Assembly (NCBI RefSeq): GCF_000472285.1
Contig: NZ_KI421412.1
Span: forward strand, 135,051-199,050
DNA from: Desulfuromonas sp. TF
GTDB taxonomy: Bacteria; Desulfobacterota; Desulfuromonadia; Desulfuromonadales; ATBO01
DNA length: 64,000 nucleotides
Direction: 5' to 3'
How positions within the stretch are numbered: the first letter of the stretch is position 1; the number at the start of each line of letters is the position of its first letter. The notes under the pieces were generated by a model, which was not told where the DNA came from, made no database searches, and saw nothing but the letters and a program-made list of their open reading frames with translations. The position numbers were made by a program, and so were the translations under genes. This document shows, piece after piece, positions 17,573 to 25,661 of this stretch.

Positions 17573-17621
17573 GCTGGTCCCGTAAAAAATCTTTGCTCAG
17601 GCTCTGATCTTTTGAATTTAC

Positions 17622-17653
17622 AAAAAAGGGCAGCCCGCGAAGGCTGCCCTTTT
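17622..17653 (-). terminator. Terminator of pckA (bidirectional)
   Basis: AAAAGGGCAGCC and GGCTGCCCTTTT form a near-perfect stem with T runs on both strands. It lies 27 bases beyond the pckA stop, between two converging genes. Confidence 0.88.
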
Positions 17654-17679
17654 GATCTGCTGCGAGTGATGGTTCGAAC

Positions 17680-19290
17680 TTACACCCTCGGTCCCGCCTG
17701 GGTGAAGTTGAAGTCGTCGCCGCCGGCGGTGTATTTCTTGAAGTTCTCCATGAACATCCCGGCCAGCTTGTTGGCGGTGGCGTCGAAGGACTCCTTGTCG
17801 GCCCAGGCGTTGCGAGGATTGAGGATGGCGCTGTCGACTCCGGGCAGGCTCTTGGGGATCCGCAGGCGGAACCAGCGGGTTTCTTCGAATTCGACTGCAT
17901 TGATGCTGCCGTCGAGAATGGCATTGACGCACGCGCGGGTCGCCTTGATGCTCATGCGCTTGCCGACTCCGTGGCCGCCGCCTGTCCATCCGGTGTTGAC
18001 CAGGTAGGCGTTGACGCCGTGCTTCTCCATTTTCTCGCCGAGCAGCTTCGCATAGGCGGTGGGGGGCAGCGGCAGGAACGCTTCGCCGAAGCATGCCGAA
18101 AAGGTCGCCGTCGGCTCCGTGACACCGCGCTCGGTGCCGGCGACCTTGGCGGTGTAGCCGGAGAGAAAGTAGTACATCGCCTGCTCTTTAGTCAGCTTGG
18201 AGACCGGCGGAAGCACGCCGAAGGCGTCGCAGGTGAGAAAGATAATGTTCGTGGGGTGGTCGGCCTTGAGGGACGGCTCGTGGTTCTCGATGTGCTCGAT
18301 GGGATAGGAGACGCGGGTATTCTCGGTCTTGGACTGGTCGTCGAAGTCGATCACCCCGTCCTCGTCGGCGACGACATTCTCCAGCAGGGCGTTGCGACGG
18401 ATGGCCGAATAGATTTCCGGCTCGCTTTCGGCGGACAGGTTGATGCATTTGGCATAGCACCCCCCCTCGAAGTTGAAGATGCCGTCATCGTCCCAGCCGT
18501 GCTCGTCGTCGCCGATGAGCTTGCGGGCGGCGTCGGTGGAGAGGGTGGTCTTTCCCGTCCCGGAGAGGCCGAAGAAGAGACAGACGTCCCCGTCCTTGCC
18601 GACGTTGGCCGAGCAGTGCATGGAGAGGATGCCCTGCAGGGGGAGCCAGTAGTTCATCATGGTGAAGATCCCCTTCTTCATCTCCCCGCCGTACCAGGTG
18701 CCGCCGATGATGGCGACATTTTTCTCGATGTTGAAGATGATGAAGACCTCGGAGTTGAGGCCGTGGCGTTCCCAGTTTTTATTCGGCAGATTGCTGGCTT
18801 TGTAGACGGTGAAGTCGGGAGCGAAGGCGGCCTGATCTTCGGCGCCGGGAGAGATGAACATGTTCTTCACGAAATGAGATTGCCAGGCGAATTCGGTGAC
18901 GAAGCGGACAGATTTGCGGGTTTTTTCATTTGCGCCGCAGAAGCCGTCGGTCACGTAGAGATCCTTGCCGGAAAGATATTCCGTAACTTCGGCGAAGAGT
19001 TCATCAAAGATCTCGGGAGCAACCGGCTGGTTGATTTTACCCCAGGCGATGTTCCTGAAGGAGGGGAGTTGATGGACAAAGTACTTGTCCTTGGGCGAGC
19101 GGCCGGTGAATTTACCAGTGTCCACCATCATGGTGCCGTTTTCCGAGACGCTGCCTTCGGCATTTCTGCTCTCATGCTCGAAGAGCTCGTCATAGCCCAG
19201 ATTGTGGAAAATTGTCCCGACGCTTTTCAGGCCCAAAGCTTCGGCGTCAATTGATTTTTCCTTGTCTCCCATAGCTGTCGACTCCTGCAT
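17680..19290 (-). CDS. pckA: Phosphoenolpyruvate carboxykinase (ATP)
   Basis: A 536-residue ATP-type PEP carboxykinase. Key motifs are [14 protein letters not shown] (oxaloacetate site), WYGGEMKKG (metal/phosphate), the P-loop [12 protein letters not shown] and the FEGGCYAK segment. It converts oxaloacetate to PEP for gluconeogenesis, needed for growth on lactate, acetate or aromatics. GGGAG stands before the first ATG; a second in-frame ATG six codons later is possible. It is monocistronic, with a terminator downstream and about 390 bases of gene-free DNA upstream. Confidence 0.95.
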   Translation of the reverse strand: MQESTAMGDKEKSIDAEALGLKSVGTIFHNLGYDELFEHESRNAEGSVSENGTMMVDTGKFTGRSPKDKYFVHQLPSFRNIAWGKINQPVAPEIFDELFAEVTEYLSGKDLYVTDGFCGANEKTRKSVRFVTEFAWQSHFVKNMFISPGAEDQAAFAPDFTVYKASNLPNKNWERHGLNSEVFIIFNIEKNVAIIGGTWYGGEMKKGIFTMMNYWLPLQGILSMHCSANVGKDGDVCLFFGLSGTGKTTLSTDAARKLIGDDEHGWDDDGIFNFEGGCYAKCINLSAESEPEIYSAIRRNALLENVVADEDGVIDFDDQSKTENTRVSYPIEHIENHEPSLKADHPTNIIFLTCDAFGVLPPVSKLTKEQAMYYFLSGYTAKVAGTERGVTEPTATFSACFGEAFLPLPPTAYAKLLGEKMEKHGVNAYLVNTGWTGGGHGVGKRMSIKATRACVNAILDGSINAVEFEETRWFRLRIPKSLPGVDSAILNPRNAWADKESFDATANKLAGMFMENFKKYTAGGDDFNFTQAGPRV

Positions 19291-19680
19291 TTTTGCTCCC
19301 TATCGTTTGTCTTCTTCCACCCGGGTCCAAGGCCGGCATATCTGGCCGGCCTCACCATTCACTCTCATTCGCGGTCGGCCAACCCGCCCGCTTCAAATTT
19401 TATATTCGCCCATAATGACTGTTTCCGGCCGTTTTTGCCCCTCCGGCACTGATAAGTAATAAGCCGAAAACTCGTCTACCGGCAGGGCATTCCCGCTCGA
19501 TGCGCCGGCAAGACTGCGGATTAATGCAAGAACCGGGTCATCATCAAGTCTCAAACGTCGTATTATTATCAAATTTAACTTCAATAAAAAAGAAAAAAAG
19601 TTTAAATAAAAATGTGCGGTTTGCAAAAAGGAAAAGGCAAAAAGTGGTGTTCGGCTAACGTTTTATGAGTATTTAATTTT
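19291..19680. other. Gene-free AT-rich stretch upstream of pckA
   Basis: This 390-base gap presumably holds the pckA promoter. A 77-codon minus-strand frame (19393-19626) is present but has biased, low-complexity composition at its start and no clear ribosome site. I could not support any gene, RNA or recognisable operator here. Confidence 0.5.
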
Positions 19681-19683
19681 TCC

Positions 19684-20076
19684 TCATGGGCGAATTCGAA
19701 TATATGCGACCAGTTGCCAGATCTGTTCATCGGTGAAATGCGGCCCCCAGGCGGGCATGATCGAGCCGCGCGAGAGATAGGGCTCGACCGTCTTGCCCTT
19801 GGCGATCCGCCAGAAAAGGTAGGCGGGATCAACCGACCGATAACGGATCGCCTCGAAGGTGGAGGCTGGGGAGTTGAATTCGGCACTCAGGCTGCGCCCC
19901 TCCTCCAGAGTTCCATGACATAGAACGCAGTGCTCCCGGAAAAGCTCCCGTCCCGCTTCCACATTGATCTGCATTTGCAGGAAGTCCTCCGGGGGCGTGC
20001 GCTCGGGGTAGGAGATCGACTCGCCGCAGGCGGTCAACAGCAGCAGCAAGGAAAGCAGTAATGGTGTCCGCTTCAT
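19684..20076 (-). CDS. c-type cytochrome lipoprotein, single heme
   Basis: About 130 residues. The N-terminus is a lipoprotein signal (MKRTPLLLSLLLLLTAC), and one heme site CVLCH follows near residue 50, with a distal Met candidate in GSIMPAWGP. The form is a small cytochrome c of the Cytochrome_CBB3/c-551 type, anchored on the periplasmic side. GGAGATAAG supports the start at 20076; an upstream in-frame extension has no good site. It is 80 bases after the hydrogenase maturation protease gene on the same strand, so it may be cotranscribed with hya and accept hydrogenase electrons; this is inferred from position. Confidence 0.85.
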   Translation of the reverse strand: MKRTPLLLSLLLLLTACGESISYPERTPPEDFLQMQINVEAGRELFREHCVLCHGTLEEGRSLSAEFNSPASTFEAIRYRSVDPAYLFWRIAKGKTVEPYLSRGSIMPAWGPHFTDEQIWQLVAYIRIRP

Positions 20077-20156
20077 TCTTATCTCCAGCCTGCCGGCGTG
20101 CCGCCAAGAGAAAAGGGGCCGCCTCCAAACGACCCCCACCACTATACCAAAATGGA

Positions 20157-20645
20157 TTAAAATTGCTCAGGCGGATGTCGCAAATCAACCCCCCAGGCGC
20201 GCAGCTCTTCAAGGACCCCCGCCAGGACTTTATCCGTGGCGGCAGTTACCGCTGGAGTGAGATCCAGTCCCATTTCAACCGTACCCGGCTGCACTCCCCA
20301 TACGACAAGTTCGGACGGAAGGTGACCCTGCAGCTCGGCGACCGCCAGCAGGTCCTGAACCCCCATCTGATGCACGGAAAGTTTGCTCGCAAAGGCCCGC
20401 GGGACTTCTTCCCCCTCGAGGCGAAAGACAGCTCCCGGCTCGGCGTCCATCTCGAGAGCGTCGATAATGAGCAGGCGATCGATCCCCTCCAGCCGCGGGA
20501 GGAGGTCAAGACCGAGGGTGCCGCCGTCAAGAACGGCAACCCCGGAAGAAAAACGGAAGCGCGTTTGCAGCATTTCGGCCATTCTTGAGCCGAAACCATC
20601 GTCGGACATCAATGCGTTGCCGAGGCCAAGGACCAGGATGCTCAA
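20157..20645 (-). CDS. hyaD: Hydrogenase maturation protease (HyaD/HybD family)
   Basis: A 162-residue endopeptidase that removes the C-terminal tail of the hydrogenase large subunit after Ni insertion. The motif GLGNALMSDDGFG matches GxGNxLxxDEGxG, with Asp in place of the usual Glu; the other metal ligands are an Asp near IIDALEMDAEPG and the His in SVHQMG. Its ATG overlaps the stop of the cytochrome b gene by 4 bases (ATGA), so it is translationally coupled. Its substrate is presumably the HyaB-like subunit encoded two genes upstream, which still has its cleavable tail. Confidence 0.92.
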   Translation of the reverse strand: MSILVLGLGNALMSDDGFGSRMAEMLQTRFRFSSGVAVLDGGTLGLDLLPRLEGIDRLLIIDALEMDAEPGAVFRLEGEEVPRAFASKLSVHQMGVQDLLAVAELQGHLPSELVVWGVQPGTVEMGLDLTPAVTAATDKVLAGVLEELRAWGVDLRHPPEQF

Positions 20646-21298
20646 TGCAGATCCTCCGGTTCAACGAACTTGTACCCCCCGAAGATGCTGCTCAGGGTGC
20701 CGTTCTTCTCCTTGACATCCATCAGCCAGGAACTGTAGACGTGATGGATGGAAAAGCCGATGAGCAGCCACATGATGATATGGTGGGTCAGCCGCATACT
20801 CTGTGCCCCGAAAGCGACCAGCAGGGGTCCAAAGACCGTGGCCCAGAAACCACCCGGAGCGAACTGGCCGTAAAGGACAAAGCCCGTGACGATCTGCAGA
20901 AGGAAAAGAGCAAAGATCACCAGGTAAGCCATGGCCGCCAGCGCATTGTGTCCCACCACATCGGGGGTCTTTTTTTCCAGAAAGGTATAGAACTTGAAGG
21001 TTTCGATCATCCCTTTTCTTCCCTCCCGCGAAGCCCATGGAAAAAACACCCTCCAGGAGGCATATCTGTTGCCCATGAATGCCCAGATGATCCGGACGAT
21101 CACCGAGACCGTGAAGAGATAGGCAAAGACGAAGTGAATGAAGCGGTTCCACCCCATGATGTACTGTGCCGTTTCGGTGGCGGTATAGAAGGGATGGCCG
21201 ATGTAGAAGCCCGTCACCGACAGAACCGTGATGGAGAGGACATTGATCCAGTGCGTCAGCCTGACCGGCCATTCCCACACATAGCGTATCTCGAGCAT
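20642..21298 (-). CDS. hyaC: Hydrogenase cytochrome b subunit
   Basis: About 218 residues with four predicted membrane helices and His residues spaced for two b hemes (RLTHWINVL, IGHPFYTAT, MRLTHHIIMWLLIGFSIHH). It anchors the [NiFe] hydrogenase to the membrane and transfers electrons to quinone. GGAGG precedes ATG 21298; another ATG four codons upstream is possible. It is separated from the large-subunit gene by about 90 bases that hold a heptamer inverted repeat, and overlaps hyaD. Confidence 0.92.
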   Translation of the reverse strand: MLEIRYVWEWPVRLTHWINVLSITVLSVTGFYIGHPFYTATETAQYIMGWNRFIHFVFAYLFTVSVIVRIIWAFMGNRYASWRVFFPWASREGRKGMIETFKFYTFLEKKTPDVVGHNALAAMAYLVIFALFLLQIVTGFVLYGQFAPGGFWATVFGPLLVAFGAQSMRLTHHIIMWLLIGFSIHHVYSSWLMDVKEKNGTLSSIFGGYKFVEPEDLH

Positions 21299-21314
21299 GA
21301 CAACCTCCAAGGGA

Positions 21315-21386
21315 GCGGGACGCGGGACGCGGGATGCGGAACGCGAAGAGCTTGCTCCTCGTACCGCGTCCCTCGTCCCGCGCCCC
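21315..21386. repeat. Heptamer inverted-repeat array (GGGACGC type)
   Basis: The left arm (21315-21345) holds about four tandem 7-bp units (GGGACGC, GGGACGC, GGGATGC, GGAACGC). The right arm (21363-21386) is the approximate reverse complement (ACCGCGTCCCTCGTCCCGCG). The whole can fold into a long hairpin inside the hya operon, between the hyaB stop and hyaC start. Confidence 0.85.
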
Positions 21387-21389
21387 GGT

Positions 21390-23102
21390 TTACAGCGCCC
21401 TGACCTTTATGATCTCCGTCCTCTTGCCGTCGAGCACGTGCACCGCGCAGGCAAGGCAGGGATCGAAGGAGTGGATGGTGCGCAGGATCTCCAGCGGCTG
21501 GTGTTCATCGGCAATAGGGGTGCCGATAAGCGCCGCCTCATAAGGGCCCATCTGCCCCATGGGATCGCGGGGACCGGCGTTCCAGGTCGAGGGAACAACC
21601 GCCTGGAAATTGGCGATGGTGCCGTTCTCGATGCGGATCCAGTGGCCGAGCGCCCCGCGCGGCGCTTCGTGGTAGCCGAATCCCCGGGACTCCTTCGGCC
21701 AGGTGGAGGGGTCCCAGAATTCGCTGTTGTGCACTTCGAGAATGCCCCGGCCCATGTTGTCCGCGAGCTGCTTCAGCCATATTTCATTCTTCTGAGCCAG
21801 GAGGAGCGTTTCGATCCCCCTGGCGGCGGTGCGGCCGAGGGTGGAAAAGAGCGCCTCGGGGCCGACCCCCAACTTGCCAAGGACGAAATTGACCGTGTCC
21901 TGAACTTCCTTGTGCCCTCCCGCATAAGCCACAACCATACGGGCCAGCGGCCCGACTTCCATCGGCTGATCCATATAGCGGGGAGCTTTGACCCAGGAAT
22001 ATTTCTCCTCGGTGTTGAGGAACTCATAGGGAGGTTTGGGGCCGGTGTACTTGTGATTGGTCTCGCCATCGTAGGGGTGCAGGCCCTTGTCGTCGCCGCC
22101 GGAGTAGGTGTACCAGGATTTGGTGACGTACTCGGCGATCCTGGTCTCATCCATCTCCATGACATTGGAGATGTCCTTGCCCATGATCACGCCCCGGGGA
22201 AAGTAGAAGCTTTCCGGGCCGCCGCTGTTGTCCATGGGGAAATCGCCATAGGTAAGGAAGTTCCCCACGCCGCCGCCGATGCCGGCCCATTCCTTGTAGA
22301 AGGAAGCCACCGCCAGCAGATCCGGGATGTAGACCTGCTCGACGAAGCCCCGTGCTTTCTTCAGCAGCTTGCCGATGTAGGCAACCTTGTCGGCGTTGAT
22401 GGCGTTCTGGCTGTCGGGATCGACCGGAATCGACATTCCGCCGACCAGGAAGGTCTGGGGATGGGGATTCTTCGAGCCTAGGATGGCGTGGATCTTGATG
22501 ATGTCCTTCTGCCACTCGAGAGCCTCCAGATAGTGGGCCACCGCCATCAGATTGGCTTCGGGCGGAAGGCGGTAGGCGCTGTGACCCCAGTAGGCGTTCT
22601 GGAAGGGGCCGAGGCGGCCGGTTCCGACGAAGGCGGCGATACGGTCCTTGATCCCCTGGAAGTAGGCAGTCCCGGAAATCGGCCAGTTGGAGATCGATTG
22701 GGCAAGCTGGGCCGTCTTTTTCGGATCGGCCTGAAGAGCGCTGGTGATGTCGACCCAGTCGAGGGCGTGGAGGTGATAGAAGTGGATCACGTGATCCTGG
22801 ACGTTCTGAATTCCCATGATCAGGTTGCGGATGAGGCGGGCATTGTCCGGAATCCGGATTTTGAGAGCGTCCTCCACGCAGCGGATGCTGGCCATGGAAT
22901 GAACGGTGGTGCAGACCCCGCAGAAGCGCTGGGTGAAGTGATGGGCGTCACGGGGATCGCGTCCCTTCAGGATCGTTTCGATACCGCGGAAGGCGGTCGA
23001 AGAGCTCCAGGCGTCGACGATCTTGCCCCCCTCGACCTGGGCCTCTATGCGCAGGTGCCCCTCGATACGGGTTACCGGATCAACAGCAATTTTCTTGGCC
23101 AT
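21390..23102 (-). CDS. hyaB: [NiFe] uptake hydrogenase large subunit
   Basis: A 570-residue group 1 [NiFe] hydrogenase catalytic subunit. The L1 motif is RFCGVCTTVH (Phe in place of the common Ile) and the L2 motif is DPCLACAVH near the C-terminus, supplying the four Ni-Fe cysteines. Fifteen residues after the His (VLDGKRTEIIKVRAL) form the tail removed by the maturation protease. The protein rides out with the Tat-exported small subunit and oxidises H2 in the periplasm. AGGAGG precedes the ATG; it follows hyaA by three bases. Confidence 0.96.
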   Translation of the reverse strand: MAKKIAVDPVTRIEGHLRIEAQVEGGKIVDAWSSSTAFRGIETILKGRDPRDAHHFTQRFCGVCTTVHSMASIRCVEDALKIRIPDNARLIRNLIMGIQNVQDHVIHFYHLHALDWVDITSALQADPKKTAQLAQSISNWPISGTAYFQGIKDRIAAFVGTGRLGPFQNAYWGHSAYRLPPEANLMAVAHYLEALEWQKDIIKIHAILGSKNPHPQTFLVGGMSIPVDPDSQNAINADKVAYIGKLLKKARGFVEQVYIPDLLAVASFYKEWAGIGGGVGNFLTYGDFPMDNSGGPESFYFPRGVIMGKDISNVMEMDETRIAEYVTKSWYTYSGGDDKGLHPYDGETNHKYTGPKPPYEFLNTEEKYSWVKAPRYMDQPMEVGPLARMVVAYAGGHKEVQDTVNFVLGKLGVGPEALFSTLGRTAARGIETLLLAQKNEIWLKQLADNMGRGILEVHNSEFWDPSTWPKESRGFGYHEAPRGALGHWIRIENGTIANFQAVVPSTWNAGPRDPMGQMGPYEAALIGTPIADEHQPLEILRTIHSFDPCLACAVHVLDGKRTEIIKVRAL

Positions 23103-23105
23103 CGT

Positions 23106-24221
23106 TTATTCCTCCTTTTTCACCTTATCGGATTCATCACCCTTGCGGAGAGCGCTGATCACCCCATGGGCGCCGAAGGCCACGGCGGTTGCTGCAGCCA
23201 GCCCGATGCCGATCTTGTCGACGGTCGCTTCGATTCCGAAACCGGGGACCTTCGGCAGACGCCGGTAGAAGGGAGTCATGGCGTCCCAGAACTGCGGTTC
23301 GGAGCAGCCGATGCAGCCGTGACCGGCCATGACCGGCCAGCTCACCCCTTCGTTGTAGCGCACCGTCGGACAGTTGTGGAAGGTTTCCGGGCCCTTGCAG
23401 CCGAGCTTGTACAGGCAATACCCCTTCCGATGACCCGGATCGCCGAATTTTTCCGCATACTGCCCCGCGTCGAAGTGGGAGCGGCGTTCGCAGTTGTCGT
23501 GAATCCGCTTGCCGTAGGCGAAAAGAGGACGGTTCAAACCATCGACCGCGGGAAGCTTTCCGAAGGTGATGAAGTGGACGATCGCCGCAGTGAGGTTTTC
23601 TGCGTTGAGCGGGCAGCCCGGCAGGTTGAGCACGGTGGCGCCGGGGACGGCCTTCCGCACCCCCACCGCCCCGGTCGGGTTCGGAGCGGCGGCGGGAATA
23701 TTGCCGAAGGTGGCGCAGCTGCCCACGGCGATCGTAACAGCCGCATTGCCGCAGACCTTCCTGGCGATGTTTAGAGCGCTCTCGCCGCCGATGGTGCAGT
23801 AGACGCCGCCGTCCTTCATCGGTATCGACCCCTCCACCACGGCGATGTATTTTCCCTTGTACTTCTCGATGGCCTCGTTCTTGGCCTGCTCCGCCTGGTG
23901 GCCCGCGGCGGCCATGATCACCTCGGCATATTCGATGGAGAGATGATCCAGAATCAGCTCCGCCGCCGTGGGCGCGTTGGCGCGCAGCAGGGCCTCCGAG
24001 TCGCCGCTGCAGCTCTGGAATTCCAGCCAGATGACCGGCGGCCGGTTGTCGGCTTCCAGCGCTTCGGCGATCTTCGGAATGAAACTGACGGGAAGAGCCA
24101 GGGTGGCAGCCATGGTCGAACAGAATTTCATGAACTCGCGGCGGCCGACTCCCCTCTCCTCCCATCTCTGAAGCATCTCCTCCGGCAGGGAGACCGGTTC
24201 CGGGGTGTTTTCATTTTTCAT
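23106..24221 (-). CDS. hyaA: [NiFe] uptake hydrogenase small subunit, Tat-exported
   Basis: A 371-residue subunit with a twin-arginine signal (VGRREFMKFCSTMAATLALP) and iron-sulfur ligands beginning with WLEFQSCSGD for the proximal cluster and CKGPETFHNC...GHGCIGCSEP further on. A C-terminal membrane helix (GIGLAAATAVAFGAHGVISAL) anchors it, as in membrane-bound group 1 enzymes. It passes electrons from the Ni-Fe site to the cytochrome b subunit. It heads the operon hyaA-hyaB-hyaC-hyaD, with a promoter candidate 100-130 bases upstream. Confidence 0.96.
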   Translation of the reverse strand: MKNENTPEPVSLPEEMLQRWEERGVGRREFMKFCSTMAATLALPVSFIPKIAEALEADNRPPVIWLEFQSCSGDSEALLRANAPTAAELILDHLSIEYAEVIMAAAGHQAEQAKNEAIEKYKGKYIAVVEGSIPMKDGGVYCTIGGESALNIARKVCGNAAVTIAVGSCATFGNIPAAAPNPTGAVGVRKAVPGATVLNLPGCPLNAENLTAAIVHFITFGKLPAVDGLNRPLFAYGKRIHDNCERRSHFDAGQYAEKFGDPGHRKGYCLYKLGCKGPETFHNCPTVRYNEGVSWPVMAGHGCIGCSEPQFWDAMTPFYRRLPKVPGFGIEATVDKIGIGLAAATAVAFGAHGVISALRKGDESDKVKKEE

Positions 24222-24323
24222 GGACTCTCCTCCTTTCCAGTTTCAACCGATTGCAGAACGCCTTTCCTTATATTTGCCATTTATAAGTAGATCTGGCTTC
24301 GTTAAATTTATTTATATAACAAA

Positions 24324-24352
24324 GTTTTATTACCTTGTCTGCATGCTGTCAA
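24324..24352 (-). promoter_or_regulatory. Candidate sigma-70 promoter of the hya operon
   Basis: On the minus strand TTGACA (plus 24347-24352) and TAAAAC (24324-24329) are 17 bases apart, about 100 bases before hyaA. The rest of the 24222-24609 gap is AT-rich and shows nothing else I can name. Confidence 0.5.
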
Positions 24353-24609
24353 GCAAATATCCGGGTCCATGCGTATTCCGTCACAATCAACAGCTCACCC
24401 TTTAAACATTATGAAATTTTTAAAAACTATATGTCTTCCTGTCCCTTTAACAACCGAGCGCCTTCTTTTTTTCCGACCCATCTAAAAACTTGTCTGCAGA
24501 CCTGATGTTCGCCTTCAACGGGGCTCGCGAGGTCGCCCCGGACCCACGCCTTGTGCCGAAAGAGAAATGGTATACTGAAACCAGGAGATACCGAGAAAGG
24601 AGGAATTTT

Positions 24610-25167
24610 ATGCCAAACAAGGGCATTCACGGAAGTCAGGTCAGCGATAGAAAAGGGCGTAAATTCGAAAGCGAGACCGACCAGAAGCGGGGCCGCAACC
24701 GGCGCAATCTCGATCCTTACGTCATGGACGAAGGACGGCCGGAACCTGCGGTATGCATCCGATGTCACGCCGTTTACAAGAACAAGCACTGGTATTTCGA
24801 GGAAAACGAATTCAAATATCTCCGGGAAAACCGTGAGGCCGTCGAGACCGCCTGCCCCGCCTGCCAGAAGATCACCCAGTCCTACCCCGAGGGCGTAGTC
24901 ACCCTTCGCGGCGATTATCTCTGGCATCACGAGGAGGAGATTCGCAACATCCTGAAGAACGAGGAGAACAAGGCGATGGCCAAGAACCCCCTGGAGCGCA
25001 TCATGCGTATGGAGCGCGAAGGGGACAACCTGGTCATTGAAACGACCGAGGAAAAGCTGGCCGAGCATCTGGGGCGGGCATTGAACAAGGCGCACCAGGG
25101 AGAACTCAAGATAGACTGGAGCGATGAGCATTCTCTCTGTCGGGTGACTTGGGAACGATCGGCCTGA
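24610..25167 (+). CDS. Zinc-ribbon protein (BCAM0308-like), unknown role
   Basis: A 185-residue, strongly charged soluble protein. After a basic N-terminus (MPNKGIHGSQVSDRKGRKF) it has two Cys pairs, CIRCHAVY and CPACQK, that form a zinc ribbon, followed by an alpha-rich region and a C-terminal alpha/beta segment (LVIETTEEKLAEHLGRAL). The pattern resembles the BCAM0308 family of unknown function. AGGAGG precedes the ATG. It is the first gene of a run with archease and the RNA ligase RtcB, which suggests an RNA-related role; that is inferred only from position and zinc-ribbon architecture. Confidence 0.75.
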   Translation: MPNKGIHGSQVSDRKGRKFESETDQKRGRNRRNLDPYVMDEGRPEPAVCIRCHAVYKNKHWYFEENEFKYLRENREAVETACPACQKITQSYPEGVVTLRGDYLWHHEEEIRNILKNEENKAMAKNPLERIMRMEREGDNLVIETTEEKLAEHLGRALNKAHQGELKIDWSDEHSLCRVTWERSA

Positions 25168-25232
25168 CAGCATATGGAGAAGAGCGGAGGGGGACGGATA
25201 CCACGGATCTCATCCGCTGTTGTGGAAGGCGC

Positions 25233-25646
25233 ATGGGGAGATACCGCATTCTGGAACATACCGCCGATATGGGGATCGAAGCCGCCGGAGAGACTCTGGA
25301 TGAGCTTCTGGTCCAGGCGGCCCGGGGAATGATGGAGATCATCAGTGGGGCCGAGGCGCTCCCCCATGAGGAGAGAAGTGTCGAAATCACGGCCGGCGAG
25401 GGAGAAGAACTCCTGGTGAACTGGCTGAACGAAATCCTCTTTCTCTTCGATTCCGGGGGCTTCTTTCCTGCCGAATTCGTCATCGAACAGGCAACGGAAA
25501 ACCGGATAAGGGCCCGGATCCTCGGGGAGCCCTTCGACCCGGATCGGCACCCCATCGATCGGGAGATCAAGGCCGCGACCTATCACCAGCTCCGGCTCGA
25601 GCATGGGGAGAAGGGATGGCTGGCCCGAGTCTATCTCGATTTGTGA
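25233..25646 (+). CDS. Archease
   Basis: A protein of about 137 residues starting MGRYRILEHTADMGIEA, the diagnostic archease N-terminus with a metal-binding Asp. The acidic segment EELLVNWLNEILFLFD and the C-terminal DREIKAATYHQLRLEH complete the family pattern. Archease activates RtcB by promoting guanylylation and multiple turnover. GGAAGG precedes the chosen ATG; a longer in-frame extension overlaps the previous gene and is less likely. rtcB starts 15 bases downstream. Confidence 0.93.
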   Translation: MGRYRILEHTADMGIEAAGETLDELLVQAARGMMEIISGAEALPHEERSVEITAGEGEELLVNWLNEILFLFDSGGFFPAEFVIEQATENRIRARILGEPFDPDRHPIDREIKAATYHQLRLEHGEKGWLARVYLDL

Positions 25647-25661
25647 TTGGGAAGGAAGCAT

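Noticed and set aside
19393-19626. 77-codon minus-strand frame upstream of pckA
   Set aside because: It has no ribosome site and a low-complexity N-terminus from AT-rich DNA; I could not support it as a gene.
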